The position numbers were made by a program, and so were the translations under genes. A stretch of 64,000 nt of DNA. It comes from Pseudomonas sp. SJZ074 (GTDB lineage: Bacteria; Pseudomonadota; Gammaproteobacteria; Pseudomonadales; Pseudomonadaceae). The notes under the pieces were generated by a model that saw nothing but the letters and a program-made list of their open reading frames with translations, ran no database searches and had not been told where the DNA came from. Of the stretch, positions 18,050 to 27,636 are shown one piece after another; within the stretch, counting starts at the first letter, position 1, and every line of letters starts with the position of its first letter. The stretch spans positions 1 to 64,000 of the forward strand of contig NZ_VIUE01000009.1 of assembly GCF_007828215.1 (NCBI RefSeq), written 5' to 3'.

Positions 18050-20341
18050 TCAGAGCAACTCAAAACTCTGCTGCTTCACATCCTGGGAGTCCAGGCCGAT
18101 CTGCACGTTGAATTTGCCTGGCTCAGCCGCGTACTTGAGCTGGGCGTTGTAGAACTTCAGGTCGTCTTCGCTGATGGAGAAATGAATGACCTTCTTCTCG
18201 CCGGCCTTGAGCATCACCTTCTGGAAGTTCTTCAGTTCCTTCACCGGACGGATGATCGATCCGGTCACGTCCTGGATGTAAAGCTGCACCACGGTTTCGC
18301 CGTCGCGCTTGCCGGTGTTCTCCACGGTCACGCTGGCGTCGAGCTTGCCGGTTTTGTTCAGCGTGGTGGAGGACAGGGCCATGTCCGACAGGCTGAACTC
18401 GGTGTAGCTCAGGCCGTAGCCGAACGGGTACAGCGGACCGGTAGTGTCATCGAAGTACTGTGAGGTGTAGTTGCCTGGCTTGCCCGGGGTGAACGGACGG
18501 CCAATGCTCAGGTGGTTGTAGTAGGTCGGAATCTGACCCACCGAGCGTGGGAAGGTGATCGGCAGTTTGCCCGACGGGTTGTAGTCACCGAACAGCACGT
18601 CGGCGATAGCGTTGCCGCCTTCGGTGCCGCTGAACCAGGTTTCCAGGATGGCATCGGCCTGCTGTTTTTCTTCCAGCAACGACAGCGGACGGCCGTTCAT
18701 CAGTACCAGCACCAGTGGCTTGCCGGTGGCTTTCAGGGCCTTGATCAGCTCGCGCTGGCTGGCGGGGATGTTCAGCTCGGTGCGGCTCGAAGACTCGTGG
18801 GACATGCCACGGGATTCACCCACGGCGGCCACCACCACATCGGCTTGCCTGGCGGCTTTCACCGCTTCGTCGATCAGCACCTGGGCCGGACGTGGATCGT
18901 CCACCACTTCCGGGGCGTCGAAGTTGAGGAAGTTCAGGTAGTCGAGCACCTTCTTGTCGCTGGTGATGTTGGCGCCACGGGCATAGATGAACTTGGCGTC
19001 ACCACCGAGGGCGCGGCTCATACCGTCGAACAGGGTGACCGACTGCGCGGGGCGACCGGCGGCGGCCCAACTGCCCATCATGTCGATCGGTGCCTTGGCC
19101 AGCGGGCCGACCAAGGCAATTTTCGCGTTCTTCTTCAGCGGCAGGGTCTGGTTGCGGTTTTCCAGCAGGACCAGGCTGCGGCGTGCCACGTCACGGGCAT
19201 CGGCGCGGTGCAGGCGGCTTTCGGCGTAGGTATCGGCCGGGTCATCCTCGGCCTTGCCGATACGCAGGTACGGGTCCTTGAACAGGCCCATGTCGTACTT
19301 GGCGACGAGCACTTCACGCACGGCGTTGTCGATGTCGCTCTGTTCGATCTCGCCGGCCTTGAGCAGCCCCGGCAATTCCTTGCCATACAGCGAGTCGTTC
19401 ATGCTCATGTCGATACCGGCCTTGATCGCCAGCTTCGCCGCTTCGCGACCGTCCTTGGCGACGCCGTGCTTGATCAGTTCGAAGATGGCACCGTGGTCAC
19501 TGACGGCCAGGCCCTTGAAGCCCCATTCCTTGCGCAGCAGATCGTTCATCAGCCAAGTGTTGGCCGTGGCCGGCACGCCGTTGATGGAGTTCAACGCCAC
19601 CATCACCCCGCCGGCACCGGCATCGATGGCGGCGCGGTAGGGCGGCAGGTAGTCCTGGTACATTTTCACCGGGCTCATGTCCACGGTGTTGTAGTCCCGG
19701 CCGCCTTCAACGGCGCCATACAGGGCAAAGTGCTTGACGCTGGCCATGATGCTGTCGGCCGCGTTGGCACCGTTGCCCTGGAACGCCTTGACCATCACCC
19801 CGGCAATGCGCGACACCAGGTAGGTGTCTTCGCCAAAGCCCTCGGAGGTCCGACCCCAGCGTGGGTCGCGGGAAATGTCGACCATCGGCGCGAACGTGAT
19901 GTCCAGGCTGTCGGCCGCGGCCTCCTGGGCGGCGATGCGGCCGGAGCGGTAGATGGCGTCCATGTCCCAGCTCGAAGCCAGGGCCAGGGGAATCGGGAAA
20001 ATGGTGCGGTGGCCGTGGATCACGTCATAGGCGAAGAACATCGGGATCTTCAGCCGGCTGCGCATGGCCGCGTCCTGCATCGGACGGTTTTCATCACGGG
20101 TGATGGAGTTGAACGTACCACCGATGTTGCCGGCGGCGATTTCCTTGCGGATCATCTCCCGGGGCATTTCCGGGCCGATGCTGATCAGGCGCAACTGGCC
20201 GATCTTTTCCTCGAGGGTCATCTGCTTCATCAGGTTACCGATGAAAGCGTCCTTGTTCTCTATGGGGGCTGGCAGGGTGTCGGCTAATACGGATTGACTG
20301 GCCAGACTGACAAACAGGCCCAGCAAACACAGCTTCTTCAT
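18050..20341 (-). CDS. bglX: Periplasmic beta-glucosidase, GH3 (BglX)
   Basis: A 763-residue glycoside hydrolase family 3 enzyme with signal peptide (MKKLCLLGLFVSLASQSVLA|DT). The GH3 N domain contains GHRTIFPIPLALASSWDMDA and the nucleophile Asp in GLAVSDHGAIFELIKHGVAK. The C domain has LVGPLAKAPIDMMGSWAAAG, and a fibronectin-III-like domain is at the C-terminus (TVENTGKRDGETVVQLYIQD). Length and order match E. coli BglX. It cleaves beta-glucosides in the periplasm. It is a single gene with its own promoter region at 20342-20590. Confidence 0.95.
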   Translation of the reverse strand: MKKLCLLGLFVSLASQSVLADTLPAPIENKDAFIGNLMKQMTLEEKIGQLRLISIGPEMPREMIRKEIAAGNIGGTFNSITRDENRPMQDAAMRSRLKIPMFFAYDVIHGHRTIFPIPLALASSWDMDAIYRSGRIAAQEAAADSLDITFAPMVDISRDPRWGRTSEGFGEDTYLVSRIAGVMVKAFQGNGANAADSIMASVKHFALYGAVEGGRDYNTVDMSPVKMYQDYLPPYRAAIDAGAGGVMVALNSINGVPATANTWLMNDLLRKEWGFKGLAVSDHGAIFELIKHGVAKDGREAAKLAIKAGIDMSMNDSLYGKELPGLLKAGEIEQSDIDNAVREVLVAKYDMGLFKDPYLRIGKAEDDPADTYAESRLHRADARDVARRSLVLLENRNQTLPLKKNAKIALVGPLAKAPIDMMGSWAAAGRPAQSVTLFDGMSRALGGDAKFIYARGANITSDKKVLDYLNFLNFDAPEVVDDPRPAQVLIDEAVKAARQADVVVAAVGESRGMSHESSSRTELNIPASQRELIKALKATGKPLVLVLMNGRPLSLLEEKQQADAILETWFSGTEGGNAIADVLFGDYNPSGKLPITFPRSVGQIPTYYNHLSIGRPFTPGKPGNYTSQYFDDTTGPLYPFGYGLSYTEFSLSDMALSSTTLNKTGKLDASVTVENTGKRDGETVVQLYIQDVTGSIIRPVKELKNFQKVMLKAGEKKVIHFSISEDDLKFYNAQLKYAAEPGKFNVQIGLDSQDVKQQSFELL

Positions 20342-20590
20342 GAATAGTTTTCTCGCAGGCCCAAAGGCGGTAATCAGGACACGCCGTCAGCCGAAATGTG
20401 AGGAGTGGCTATTGTTGTTCGGTCAAATGCAGCACACTTTCGAACCCATGGGGCTGAACTTAGTTTCGCACCGCGCATCTTTTAGCCCATCGATCCGTTT
20501 CAATCCAGTGCGGCGGCAGATTATGCCCCAGACACCGGCGGGATAGGTGGCCGTGTTTTCCAATGTAAAGGCAAGGGAGAGCTTCACCCG

Positions 20591-21199
20591 ATGAATCTAC
20601 GACTGAACCACCGAAGCGGCTTGCGAATGCTGGCCCTGATGCTGTTCACAGCGTTGCTGGCCGGCTGCGGCATCAACACGATTCCGACCCTCGACGAACA
20701 GGCCAAGGCAGCCTGGGGCCAGGTGCAGAACCAGTACCAGCGGCGCGCCGACCTGATCCCGAACCTGGTGGAAACCGTCAAGGGCTATGCCCAGCACGAG
20801 CAGGAAACCCTGACCGCCGTCATCGAGGCGCGCGCCAAGGCCACCTCGATCCAGGTCGATGCCAACACCCTGGACAACCCGGAAAAACTCAAGCAGTTCC
20901 AGCAGGCCCAGGATCAATTGACCGGTGCGCTGAGCCGCCTGATGGTGGTGTCCGAGCGCTACCCGGACCTTAAGGCCAACCAGAACTTCCTGGCGCTGCA
21001 ATCGCAACTCGAAGGCACCGAGAACCGTATCGCCGTGGCCCGTCGCGATTTCATCCTGGCGGTGCAGAAGTACAACACTGAGATCCGGACCTTCCCGGGG
21101 CGGTTGTGGCACAGCGTGATGTACAGCGACCTGCCGATCCGTCAGACCTTCGAGGCCACCAGCCCCGACGCCGAAAAAGCGCCGCAGGTGAAATTCTGA
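20591..21199 (+). CDS. lemA: LemA-family lipoprotein
   Basis: A 202-residue LemA protein. The N-terminus has a signal with lipobox LLAGC (Cys26). The family block follows: AAWGQVQNQYQRRADLIPNL then VETVKGYAQHEQETL, and later RRDFILAVQKYNTEIRTFPG. LemA proteins are helical and membrane-associated, of unclear function, and are commonly encoded with TPM-domain proteins, as here. A GGGAGAG-like Shine-Dalgarno lies just upstream. It heads the lemA-TPM-TPM set. Confidence 0.9.
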   Translation: MNLRLNHRSGLRMLALMLFTALLAGCGINTIPTLDEQAKAAWGQVQNQYQRRADLIPNLVETVKGYAQHEQETLTAVIEARAKATSIQVDANTLDNPEKLKQFQQAQDQLTGALSRLMVVSERYPDLKANQNFLALQSQLEGTENRIAVARRDFILAVQKYNTEIRTFPGRLWHSVMYSDLPIRQTFEATSPDAEKAPQVKF

Positions 21200-21223
21200 C
21201 CGATACCCGGCAGCTTGAAGCGT

Positions 21224-21313
21224 TGTGGGAGCGGGCTTGCTCGCGAAGGCGACAGCACATCCAATAATGTTGCCCGCTGACCCAACGCTTTCGCGAGCAA
21301 GCCCGCTCCCACA
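21224..21313. repeat. REP inverted pair between lemA and TPM gene
   Basis: Arms TGTGGGAGCGGGCTTGCTCG and complement. The right arm ends only nine bases before the ATG of the next gene, next to its AGAGG ribosome-binding site. Confidence 0.9.
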
Positions 21314-21322
21314 GAGGTTCCA

Positions 21323-22078
21323 ATGCGTGTGTTGAAATTTGGCCTGGTGCTGTTGCTCTGGGTGTTTGCAGTCATGGCCCAGGCCGAGCTGAAGTTTCCG
21401 GCGCTGACCGGGCGGGTGGTGGATACCGCCCAGTTGCTTCAGCCGTCGGTGCGCGAGCAATTGGATGCGCAGCTCAAGGCCCACGAGCAGGCCACTGGGG
21501 AACAGGTAGTGGTGGTCACGCTGGCGGACCTGCAAGGCACCAGCATCGAAGACTTCGGCTACCAGCTGGGGCGCCACTGGGGCATCGGGCAGAAAGACAA
21601 GAACAACGGTGCCCTGCTGATCGTCGCCCGGGATGACCGTAAACTGCGCATCGAGGTGGGCTACGGCCTGGAAGACCGTCTGACCGACGCCCAGAGTTCG
21701 GTGATCATCAACCAGGTGATCACCCCGGCGTTCAAGACCGGCAACTTCGACAAGGGCATCAGCGACGGCGTCGCGGCAATGCTGGTGGTGTTGGGGGGCA
21801 GCCCTCTGGATGAGCCGGCTGCCGCATACAATGCGGGCGAGCAGGAGGAGGGCGACTTCGTCTCGCGGCATCCGTGGACATTCGTGATGCTGGTGATGTT
21901 GTTCATCGTCACGATCATGGTCTGCCAGGTGTTGGGGATTCTACCGGCCGGGGGAGGCGGCTCCAGCGGCTCAAGCGGGGGAGGCTTTGGCGGCGGCGGT
22001 TTCGGCGGTGGTGGAGGCGGTGGTTTCAGCGGCGGCGGTGGCAGTTTCGGGGGCGGCGGTTCGTCGGGCGGCTGGTGA
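21323..22078 (+). CDS. TPM-domain membrane protein with glycine-rich tail (YgcG-like)
   Basis: A 251-residue protein: signal peptide (MRVLKFGLVLLLWVFAVMAQ then A|EL), a TPM/Psb32-like domain (residues about 25-150: FPALTGRVVDTAQLLQPSVR, KNNGALLIVARDDRKLRIEV, GYGLEDRLTDAQSSVIINQV), one transmembrane helix (HPWTFVMLVMLFIVTIMVCQ), and a Gly/Ser/Phe repeat tail of about 35 residues. TPM proteins help maintain or repair membrane complexes in some bacteria and chloroplasts. It is the second gene of the lemA set. Confidence 0.88.
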   Translation: MRVLKFGLVLLLWVFAVMAQAELKFPALTGRVVDTAQLLQPSVREQLDAQLKAHEQATGEQVVVVTLADLQGTSIEDFGYQLGRHWGIGQKDKNNGALLIVARDDRKLRIEVGYGLEDRLTDAQSSVIINQVITPAFKTGNFDKGISDGVAAMLVVLGGSPLDEPAAAYNAGEQEEGDFVSRHPWTFVMLVMLFIVTIMVCQVLGILPAGGGGSSGSSGGGFGGGGFGGGGGGGFSGGGGSFGGGGSSGGW

Positions 22079-22106
22079 GAATAATAATGAGCGGGCACTT
22101 TTAACC

Positions 22107-22724
22107 ATGGCATTACTGACTGAACACGAACAACGCAAGGTGGCCGAAGCCATCGCCAGGGTCGAGCGGGATACCGACGCCGAACTGGTCACGGTGCTCG
22201 CTGCGCGCGCCGACGACTATGCCTACATCCCGCTGCTATGGGCCAGCCTGCTGGCCCTGGTGGTACCAGGAGTGCTGCATTACCTGACGGGTTGGTTGAG
22301 CATGCACAGCCTGTTGCTGGTGCAGTGGATCAGTTTCATCGTGCTGTGCCTGGTGTTTCGCATTCCGAAGGTCACCACCCACTTGATTCCCCGCTCGGTG
22401 CGCCACTGGCGGGCGTCCAACCTGGCTCGTCGGCAGTTTCTCGAACAGAACCTGCATCACACCGTGGGCGGTACCGGAATGCTGATCTTCGTCTGCGAGG
22501 CCGAGCGCTACGTGGAGATCCTGGTGGACGAGGGTATTTCCAGACGCCTCGATAACCGGAACTGGGAGGCCATTGTCGCGGCCTTCACCGAGCAGGTCCG
22601 CCAGGGGCAGACCTTGCAAGGCTTTGTGACCTGCATCGAAGCCTGCGGCGAGTTGCTCAAAACCCATGTTCCGGTGACTCACGAACGCAATGAGCTGCCG
22701 AACCGGTTGGTGGTACTGGGCTGA
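22107..22724 (+). CDS. Second TPM-domain membrane protein
   Basis: A 205-residue protein from ATG 22107. The first 35 residues (MALLTEHEQRKVAEAIARVE then RDTDAELVTVLAARADDY) and the last 110 resemble a split TPM domain. Between them are two transmembrane segments (PLLWASLLALVVPGVLHYL, LLLVQWISFIVLCLVFRI). The motif AERYVEILVDEGISRRLDN is typical of this YgcG partner. It lies 28 bases after the first TPM gene and completes the lemA cluster. Confidence 0.85.
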   Translation: MALLTEHEQRKVAEAIARVERDTDAELVTVLAARADDYAYIPLLWASLLALVVPGVLHYLTGWLSMHSLLLVQWISFIVLCLVFRIPKVTTHLIPRSVRHWRASNLARRQFLEQNLHHTVGGTGMLIFVCEAERYVEILVDEGISRRLDNRNWEAIVAAFTEQVRQGQTLQGFVTCIEACGELLKTHVPVTHERNELPNRLVVLG

Positions 22725-22745
22725 CGCTACCTATCGGAGTTCCGT

Positions 22746-22776
22746 TGTGGCGAGGGGATAAATCCCCCTCACCACA
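22746..22776. repeat. Short palindromic repeat, diverged copy
   Basis: TGTGGCGAGGGGATAAATCC then CCCTCACCACA, the same family as 16041-16069 with one expansion and one substitution in the right arm. It may terminate the lemA operon. Confidence 0.7.
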
Positions 22777-22856
22777 AGAATTCCTCGTGCCCTGACACCC
22801 CATTCCTCCTAAAATACCCGCCATTCCCGATCCGCCCGCCCCGAGGCCGCTTTTCC

Positions 22857-24074
22857 ATGTCCGTTACTGCAACTCCTGCCCGTCCCGCGCCGGATCACCA
22901 TGCCCAGTTCATCGAGCTGCTGCAGGCCAGCCTCGACCAGAACGCGTTCATCAAGCTGGTGCTGGCCAAGCATGTCGGTGATGAAGCGGATCTCCAACGG
23001 CTGATCATCAAGCAACTGACGGTCAAGGAGCAGCCTTGCCTGTCTTTCGTCTACCGCTACAAAACCCGCGACATCACCAAGAATTTCCCGCTGGTCGAAG
23101 GCGTGGCGACCATCGCGGCGTTGTTGCCGGCTTCGTTCAAGAATGCCCATTTGCTGGCGGTCACCGACGAGGCACAGTTGGAGTACAGCAAGAAAGGCAA
23201 GTCTTCACTGTTCAAGAGCAAGCCCCAGCAATTGCGCGAAGTGCCCTCGGTGGAACACAACCGTGAGAAAAACCGCTTTCTCGACCTGAGTCGGCCGTTC
23301 CTGGCCGACCTGGGCGTGACCAACCACAAGCACGAGCTGATCCCGGCCATGTCGCGCAAGTGGAAGCAGATCAACAAGTTCATCGAAGTCTTCAGCCATG
23401 CGCTGACCTCCTCGCCGCTGGACCTGGACAAACCGGTACGGGTGTCGGACTTCGGTTCGGGCAAGGGCTACCTGACTTTCGCCATTCACGACTACCTGCG
23501 CAACACCTTGCAGGCCGAAGGCGTGGTGACCGGCGTCGAGTTGCGCGAGGACATGGTGCGGCTATGCAACGAGGCCGCCGCACGCCTGCAACACCCGGGC
23601 CTGAGCTTCCAGCACGGTGACGTGCGTAGCGTGGCGCCGAGTGCGGTGGACGTGATGATCGCCTTGCATGCCTGCGACATCGCCACCGACTACGCGATCC
23701 ACATGGGTATCCGCTCGGGCGCCTCGATCATCATGTGCTCGCCGTGCTGCCACAAGCAGATCCGCTTGCAGATCCAGAGCCCGGCGCTGCTCAAGCCGAT
23801 GCTGCAATATGGCCTGCACCTGGGCCAGCAGGCGGAAATGGTCACCGACAGCCTGCGAGCGCTGTTCCTGGAGGCCTGTGGCTACGAAACCAAGGTGTTC
23901 GAGTTCATTTCCCTGGAACACACCAACAAGAACAAGATGATCCTGGCGGTCAAACGCGCCACGCCGATCGATCCGGCCGAGCTGCTGGCGAAGATCCAGG
24001 AACTGAAGGCGTTCTACCACATCACCGAACACTGCCTCGAAACCCTGCTGCGGGCTGACGGTTATCTCGCCTGA
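22857..24074 (+). CDS. SAM-dependent methyltransferase (Methyltransf_32 type)
   Basis: A 405-residue cytoplasmic protein. A class I methyltransferase fold occupies the C-terminal half: motif I VRVSDFGSGKGYLTFAIHDY, an acidic residue after strand 2 (VVTGVELREDMVRLC), and motif IV MIALHACDIATDYAIHMGIR. The sequence SIIMCSPCCHKQIR matches the Cys-containing region of Methyltransf_32 proteins, some of which act on RNA. The N-terminal 150 residues (VLAKHVGDEADLQRLIIKQL, LSFVYRYKTRDITKNFPLVE) are conserved in the pseudomonad orthologues. The substrate is not known; RNA is a reasonable guess. It is a single gene. Confidence 0.82.
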   Translation: MSVTATPARPAPDHHAQFIELLQASLDQNAFIKLVLAKHVGDEADLQRLIIKQLTVKEQPCLSFVYRYKTRDITKNFPLVEGVATIAALLPASFKNAHLLAVTDEAQLEYSKKGKSSLFKSKPQQLREVPSVEHNREKNRFLDLSRPFLADLGVTNHKHELIPAMSRKWKQINKFIEVFSHALTSSPLDLDKPVRVSDFGSGKGYLTFAIHDYLRNTLQAEGVVTGVELREDMVRLCNEAAARLQHPGLSFQHGDVRSVAPSAVDVMIALHACDIATDYAIHMGIRSGASIIMCSPCCHKQIRLQIQSPALLKPMLQYGLHLGQQAEMVTDSLRALFLEACGYETKVFEFISLEHTNKNKMILAVKRATPIDPAELLAKIQELKAFYHITEHCLETLLRADGYLA

Positions 24075-24093
24075 ATTGATAGAGCTTGGCCCT

Positions 24094-24182
24094 TGTGGGA
24101 GCGGGCTTGCTCGCGAATGCGGTGGATCTGGCGACTGAGCTGTGACTGACATATCGCTTTCGCGAGCAAGCCCGCTCCCACA
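24094..24182. repeat. REP inverted pair
   Basis: TGTGGGAGCGGGCTTGCTCG and its complement, about 20 bases after the methyltransferase stop. Confidence 0.9.
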
Positions 24183-24280
24183 GGGGCTATGTGCAGCCCG
24201 TCAGATGACAAGTGAAGCCTTCCCCGCCGGACTACCTTTAATGCGTTCACCCCTCACGCATTCCCAAAGGAGCCCAACCC

Positions 24281-24862
24281 ATGGCCGCAAAGAAAATCCT
24301 GATGCTGGTCGGCGATTATGTCGAAGACTATGAGGTGATGGTGCCGTTCCAGGCCTTGCAGATGGTCGGCCATACCGTGCACGCGGTGTGCCCTGACAAG
24401 ACCGCCGGGCAGACCGTGCGCACGGCGATCCACGACTTCGAAGGCGACCAGACCTACAGCGAGAAACCGGGCCACCTGTTCGCCCTTAACCATGATTTTG
24501 CCAATGTCGCAGCGGCTGCCTACGACGCGCTGCTGATCCCCGGCGGACGGGCGCCGGAATATTTGCGGCTGAATGAAAAGGTCCTGCAACTGGTGCGCGA
24601 TTTCGATGTGGCGGGCAAGCCGATCGCCGCGGTGTGCCATGGTGCACAGTTGTTGGCGGCGGCGGGCATTCTGGAAGGGCGTGAATGCAGTGCTTACCCG
24701 GCCTGCGCCCCGGAAGTGCGCCTGGCGGGCGGGACCTTCATCGACATTCCGGTGACCGAAGGTCATGTCCAGGGCAACCTGGCGACTGCACCGGCCTGGC
24801 CGGCTCATCCGAACTGGCTGGCGGGGTTCCTGACGCTGTTGGGCACGGCCATCACCCTGTAG
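24281..24862 (+). CDS. DJ-1/PfpI-family protein
   Basis: A 193-residue class I glutamine-amidotransferase-like protein. The nucleophile elbow is [15 protein letters not shown] with Cys119-His120, and an acidic residue near position 15-18 ([12 protein letters not shown]) completes the typical DJ-1 site. Relatives include PfpI peptidase, YhbO glyoxalase and protein deglycases that repair glycated or oxidised proteins. It has no signal peptide. It precedes a YegP-like gene by about 70 bases. The precise activity cannot be read from sequence. Confidence 0.88.
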   Translation: MAAKKILMLVGDYVEDYEVMVPFQALQMVGHTVHAVCPDKTAGQTVRTAIHDFEGDQTYSEKPGHLFALNHDFANVAAAAYDALLIPGGRAPEYLRLNEKVLQLVRDFDVAGKPIAAVCHGAQLLAAAGILEGRECSAYPACAPEVRLAGGTFIDIPVTEGHVQGNLATAPAWPAHPNWLAGFLTLLGTAITL

Positions 24863-24933
24863 TGGCGCCGACTGGCAGAGCCGGCGGGGCAGGTCTTTAC
24901 TCTTGAAGCTCTTGACCTCTCGAGGAAATGATC

Positions 24934-25278
24934 ATGTCCGGATGGTACGAAATCAGCAAGCACAGCAGCGGCCAGTTTCGGTTCGTGCTCAAGGCAGCCA
25001 ACGCCGAAACGATCCTGACCAGCGAGTTGTACGCCACCCGCAGCGGTGCCGATGGAGGTATCGCCGCGGTGCAGAAGAACAGCCCCTTGACCGAGCGCTA
25101 TGAGCTCAAGAACACCAGGGATGGCCATCCCTATTTCAATCTCAAGGCTGCCAACCACGAAGTGATCGGCAGCAGCGAAACCTATTCATCGGACGCCGCC
25201 CGGGACAAGGGCATTGCCAGTGTCAAGGCGAATGGACCGACCACGATGATCAAGGACAAGACCCTGCTGGCGCTTTGA
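24934..25278 (+). CDS. YegP-like DUF1508 protein
   Basis: A 114-residue protein of two tandem DUF1508 repeats: GWYEISKHSSGQFRFVLKAA (first copy) and YELKNTRDGHPYFNLKAANH (second copy), each followed by a GIAAVQKNS / GIASVKANG helix. It resembles E. coli YegP, of unknown role. Two ATGs compete. The GAGGA at 24922-24926 is 7 bases from ATG 24934 but only 1 from ATG 24928, so 24934 is chosen. Confidence 0.85.
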   Translation: MSGWYEISKHSSGQFRFVLKAANAETILTSELYATRSGADGGIAAVQKNSPLTERYELKNTRDGHPYFNLKAANHEVIGSSETYSSDAARDKGIASVKANGPTTMIKDKTLLAL

Positions 25279-25326
25279 AAGCAATCAATGCCATAAGTTA
25301 ATGCTTCCCCTCAGCCCTTACTGTTC

Positions 25327-26346
25327 CTACACCTCCACCGGCACCGACAGCTTCGGATCGCCCAACGGATGGCTCTTGGCGTCGAAGAAGCGCAGTTCCA
25401 TGTCCAATCCTTGGAACAGCTTGGCGTAATGGCGCTTCTGGTGCTGGATGAACGCCTGGCTGCGGGGGTAGATCGAGACCGCCATGGTTCGTGGTTTTGC
25501 CTGACGCAAGGCGTGGACGATATGCCGGTCCTGCTCGCCCAGTGCGTGGCCGAACAGGCACAGGTTGTCGCCGTGGTGCAGCAGTTGGTCGTAGCAGAAC
25601 GACAGGTAGTCGGAACTGCGGATGGTCTTGAGCTTGTCCTCGCTCGGGCCTTCATTGACGAACAGCGGCACGTCGTCGAGGGTCTTGAGGGTGTTGTTGA
25701 TGGCGAAATTGCCCAGCAGCGAGCCTTCGGTGGACGTGAGCTTGCGCGCCGTGCCGTCCTGGTTGCGCACCAGGTGCAGGCCGCCGTGCAGGTACAACAG
25801 CCGTGGTTTTTCCGTGGTCGCCTGGCGCAGATCGAAACTGTGGTCGGCGCCGGTGAACAGATCGGTAATGGCGTGCGGCGCCTGCTGGATCGCCCAGTGG
25901 TTGAGCAGGTCGTAATTGGTGGTGAACACCGTGGCATAACGGCTCAACTCCTGGCCGAGCGCCGCCAAGGTCGATGGCTGTACCAATCGCCATGGGATAT
26001 GCACCGCGTGCACGCTGTTGATCAGCGCTTCCTTGATCGCGTAGTAGCGATTGCGCGGGGCGGCGGAGCTGACGGCGAGGGCCTTGTTGACCCGGCTGGT
26101 GGTTTTCAGCGCACCGAGCACCTGTTCGAAGCTGCGGGTCTGCAGCGCGTCGAACACGCTCAACTCCGACGGGCTCAGGGGCTTTTCCTCGACGGTGCGG
26201 GCGTTCTCGAACAGCGAGTCATAGCCGAAATCATCCCATACGGCACGGCTGGCGCCATTGCCCACCAGCAGCCCGCTGAAAGCGGTATGGGCGCGCAAGG
26301 TCTCCCAATCTTCAAGCCGGGCGTCGTATTCCTGGAAGTCGGTCAT
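25327..26346 (-). CDS. DUF4917 protein with SIR2-like NAD-binding motifs
   Basis: A 339-residue cytoplasmic protein. In order it shows a glycine-rich nucleotide motif (FSGLLVGNGASRAVWDDFGY, about residue 25), a TTNYD motif (ATVFTTNYDLLNHWAIQ), a histidine in LLYLHGGLHLVRNQDG, and a C-terminal LCLFGHALGEQDRHIVHAL. This order (GxGxS, TTNYD, HG, GxxLxxxDxHI) is that of SIR2-like NADases and deacetylases used in phage-defence proteins. From memory the whole protein matches DUF4917. No partner defence gene is adjacent; the alcohol dehydrogenase is divergent. An NAD-consuming or NAD-binding function is inferred. Confidence 0.75.
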   Translation of the reverse strand: MTDFQEYDARLEDWETLRAHTAFSGLLVGNGASRAVWDDFGYDSLFENARTVEEKPLSPSELSVFDALQTRSFEQVLGALKTTSRVNKALAVSSAAPRNRYYAIKEALINSVHAVHIPWRLVQPSTLAALGQELSRYATVFTTNYDLLNHWAIQQAPHAITDLFTGADHSFDLRQATTEKPRLLYLHGGLHLVRNQDGTARKLTSTEGSLLGNFAINNTLKTLDDVPLFVNEGPSEDKLKTIRSSDYLSFCYDQLLHHGDNLCLFGHALGEQDRHIVHALRQAKPRTMAVSIYPRSQAFIQHQKRHYAKLFQGLDMELRFFDAKSHPLGDPKLSVPVEV

Positions 26347-26487
26347 TGGAAAGTCATCTCAAAACGTGGCAAGGGCAGGGCGCGACTTTATCACGACCGA
26401 CTCTTGAGCCAGATCAAGGAACCGCGTGACTGACTGGTCAATCCTGTAGGCCCGTGCCGATCCGGCCTCTTCCAGGAGCGTGTCCCC

Positions 26488-27636
26488 ATGAGTAGCACTT
26501 TTTTCATTCCCGCCGTGAACGTCATGGGGCTGGGTTGCCTCGACGAGGCCATGACCGCCATTCGCAACTACGGTTTTCGCAAGGCGCTCATCGTGACCGA
26601 CGTGGGGCTGGCCAGGGCCGGCGTTGCGGGCAGGGTGGCCGACCTGCTGGCGCTGCAGGACATCGCCTCGGTGATTTTCGACGGTGCCAAGCCCAACCCG
26701 AGCACCGCGAACGTCGAGAGTGGCTTGGGATTGTTGAAGGAAAGCCAATGCGATTTCGTGGTGTCGCTGGGCGGCGGTTCGCCCCATGACTGCGCCAAGG
26801 GCATTGCCCTGTGCGCCACCAATGGCGGGCAGATCCGCGACTACGAGGGTGTCGACCGGTCGGCCAAGCCGCAATTGCCGCTGATCGCCATCAACACCAC
26901 GGCTGGCACCGCCAGCGAGATGACTCGCTTCTGCATCATCACCGACGAATCGCGCCACGTGAAAATGGCGATTGTCGACCGTAACGTGACGCCGCTCATG
27001 TCAGTCAACGATCCGGCGCTGATGGTGGCAATGCCCAAGGGACTGACGGCTGCGACGGGCATGGATGCGCTGACCCACGCGGTCGAAGCCTACGTGTCCA
27101 CCGCCGCCAGCCCGATCACCGATGCCTGTGCCCTGAAAGCCATCACCCTGATCAGCAACAACCTGCGCCTGGCGGTGCGTGACGGCCACGATCTGGCGGC
27201 ACGGGAGAACATGGCTTACGCGCAGTTTCTCGCCGGGATGGCATTCAACAATGCTTCGCTGGGTTTCGTACACGCCATGGCTCACCAGTTGGGCGGTTTC
27301 TACGACTTGCCCCATGGCGTTTGCAACGCTGTACTGTTGCCCCACGTGCAGAGTTTCAATGCCTCGGTGTGCGCTACGCGCCTGACCGATGTGGGCCATG
27401 CCATGGGGGGCGATACGTTCCGATCCAGCCCGGAGGAAGGCGCCCAGGCCGCCATCGCCGCGATCGTCAGCCTGGCCCGGGACGTGGAGATCCCGGCCGG
27501 CCTGCGTGAGTTGGGCATGCGCCTCGATGACGTGCCGGTGCTGGCCGCCAACGCCCTGAAAGACGCCTGCGGCTTGACCAACCCGCGGGCAGCGGATCAA
27601 CGGCAGATCGAGGAAATTTTCCGCAACGCGTTCTAG
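26488..27636 (+). CDS. Iron-containing alcohol dehydrogenase
   Basis: A 382-residue group III (iron-type) dehydrogenase, close to YiaY/AdhB. The NAD motif region is [20 protein letters not shown]. Metal ligands are in [20 protein letters not shown] and [20 protein letters not shown]. It oxidises short alcohols or reduces aldehydes. A Shine-Dalgarno AGGAG lies 9 bases before the ATG. It is monocistronic and followed by a hairpin (27633-27663). The substrate is open; ethanol or other short alcohols are most usual. Confidence 0.92.
   Translation: MSSTFFIPAVNVMGLGCLDEAMTAIRNYGFRKALIVTDVGLARAGVAGRVADLLALQDIASVIFDGAKPNPSTANVESGLGLLKESQCDFVVSLGGGSPHDCAKGIALCATNGGQIRDYEGVDRSAKPQLPLIAINTTAGTASEMTRFCIITDESRHVKMAIVDRNVTPLMSVNDPALMVAMPKGLTAATGMDALTHAVEAYVSTAASPITDACALKAITLISNNLRLAVRDGHDLAARENMAYAQFLAGMAFNNASLGFVHAMAHQLGGFYDLPHGVCNAVLLPHVQSFNASVCATRLTDVGHAMGGDTFRSSPEEGAQAAIAAIVSLARDVEIPAGLRELGMRLDDVPVLAANALKDACGLTNPRAADQRQIEEIFRNAF

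Noticed and set aside
18512..20287. 591-codon open frame opposite bglX
   Set aside because: It lies wholly antisense to the GH3 gene, and its peptide is His/Gly/Val-rich without family similarity, as high-GC antisense frames usually are.
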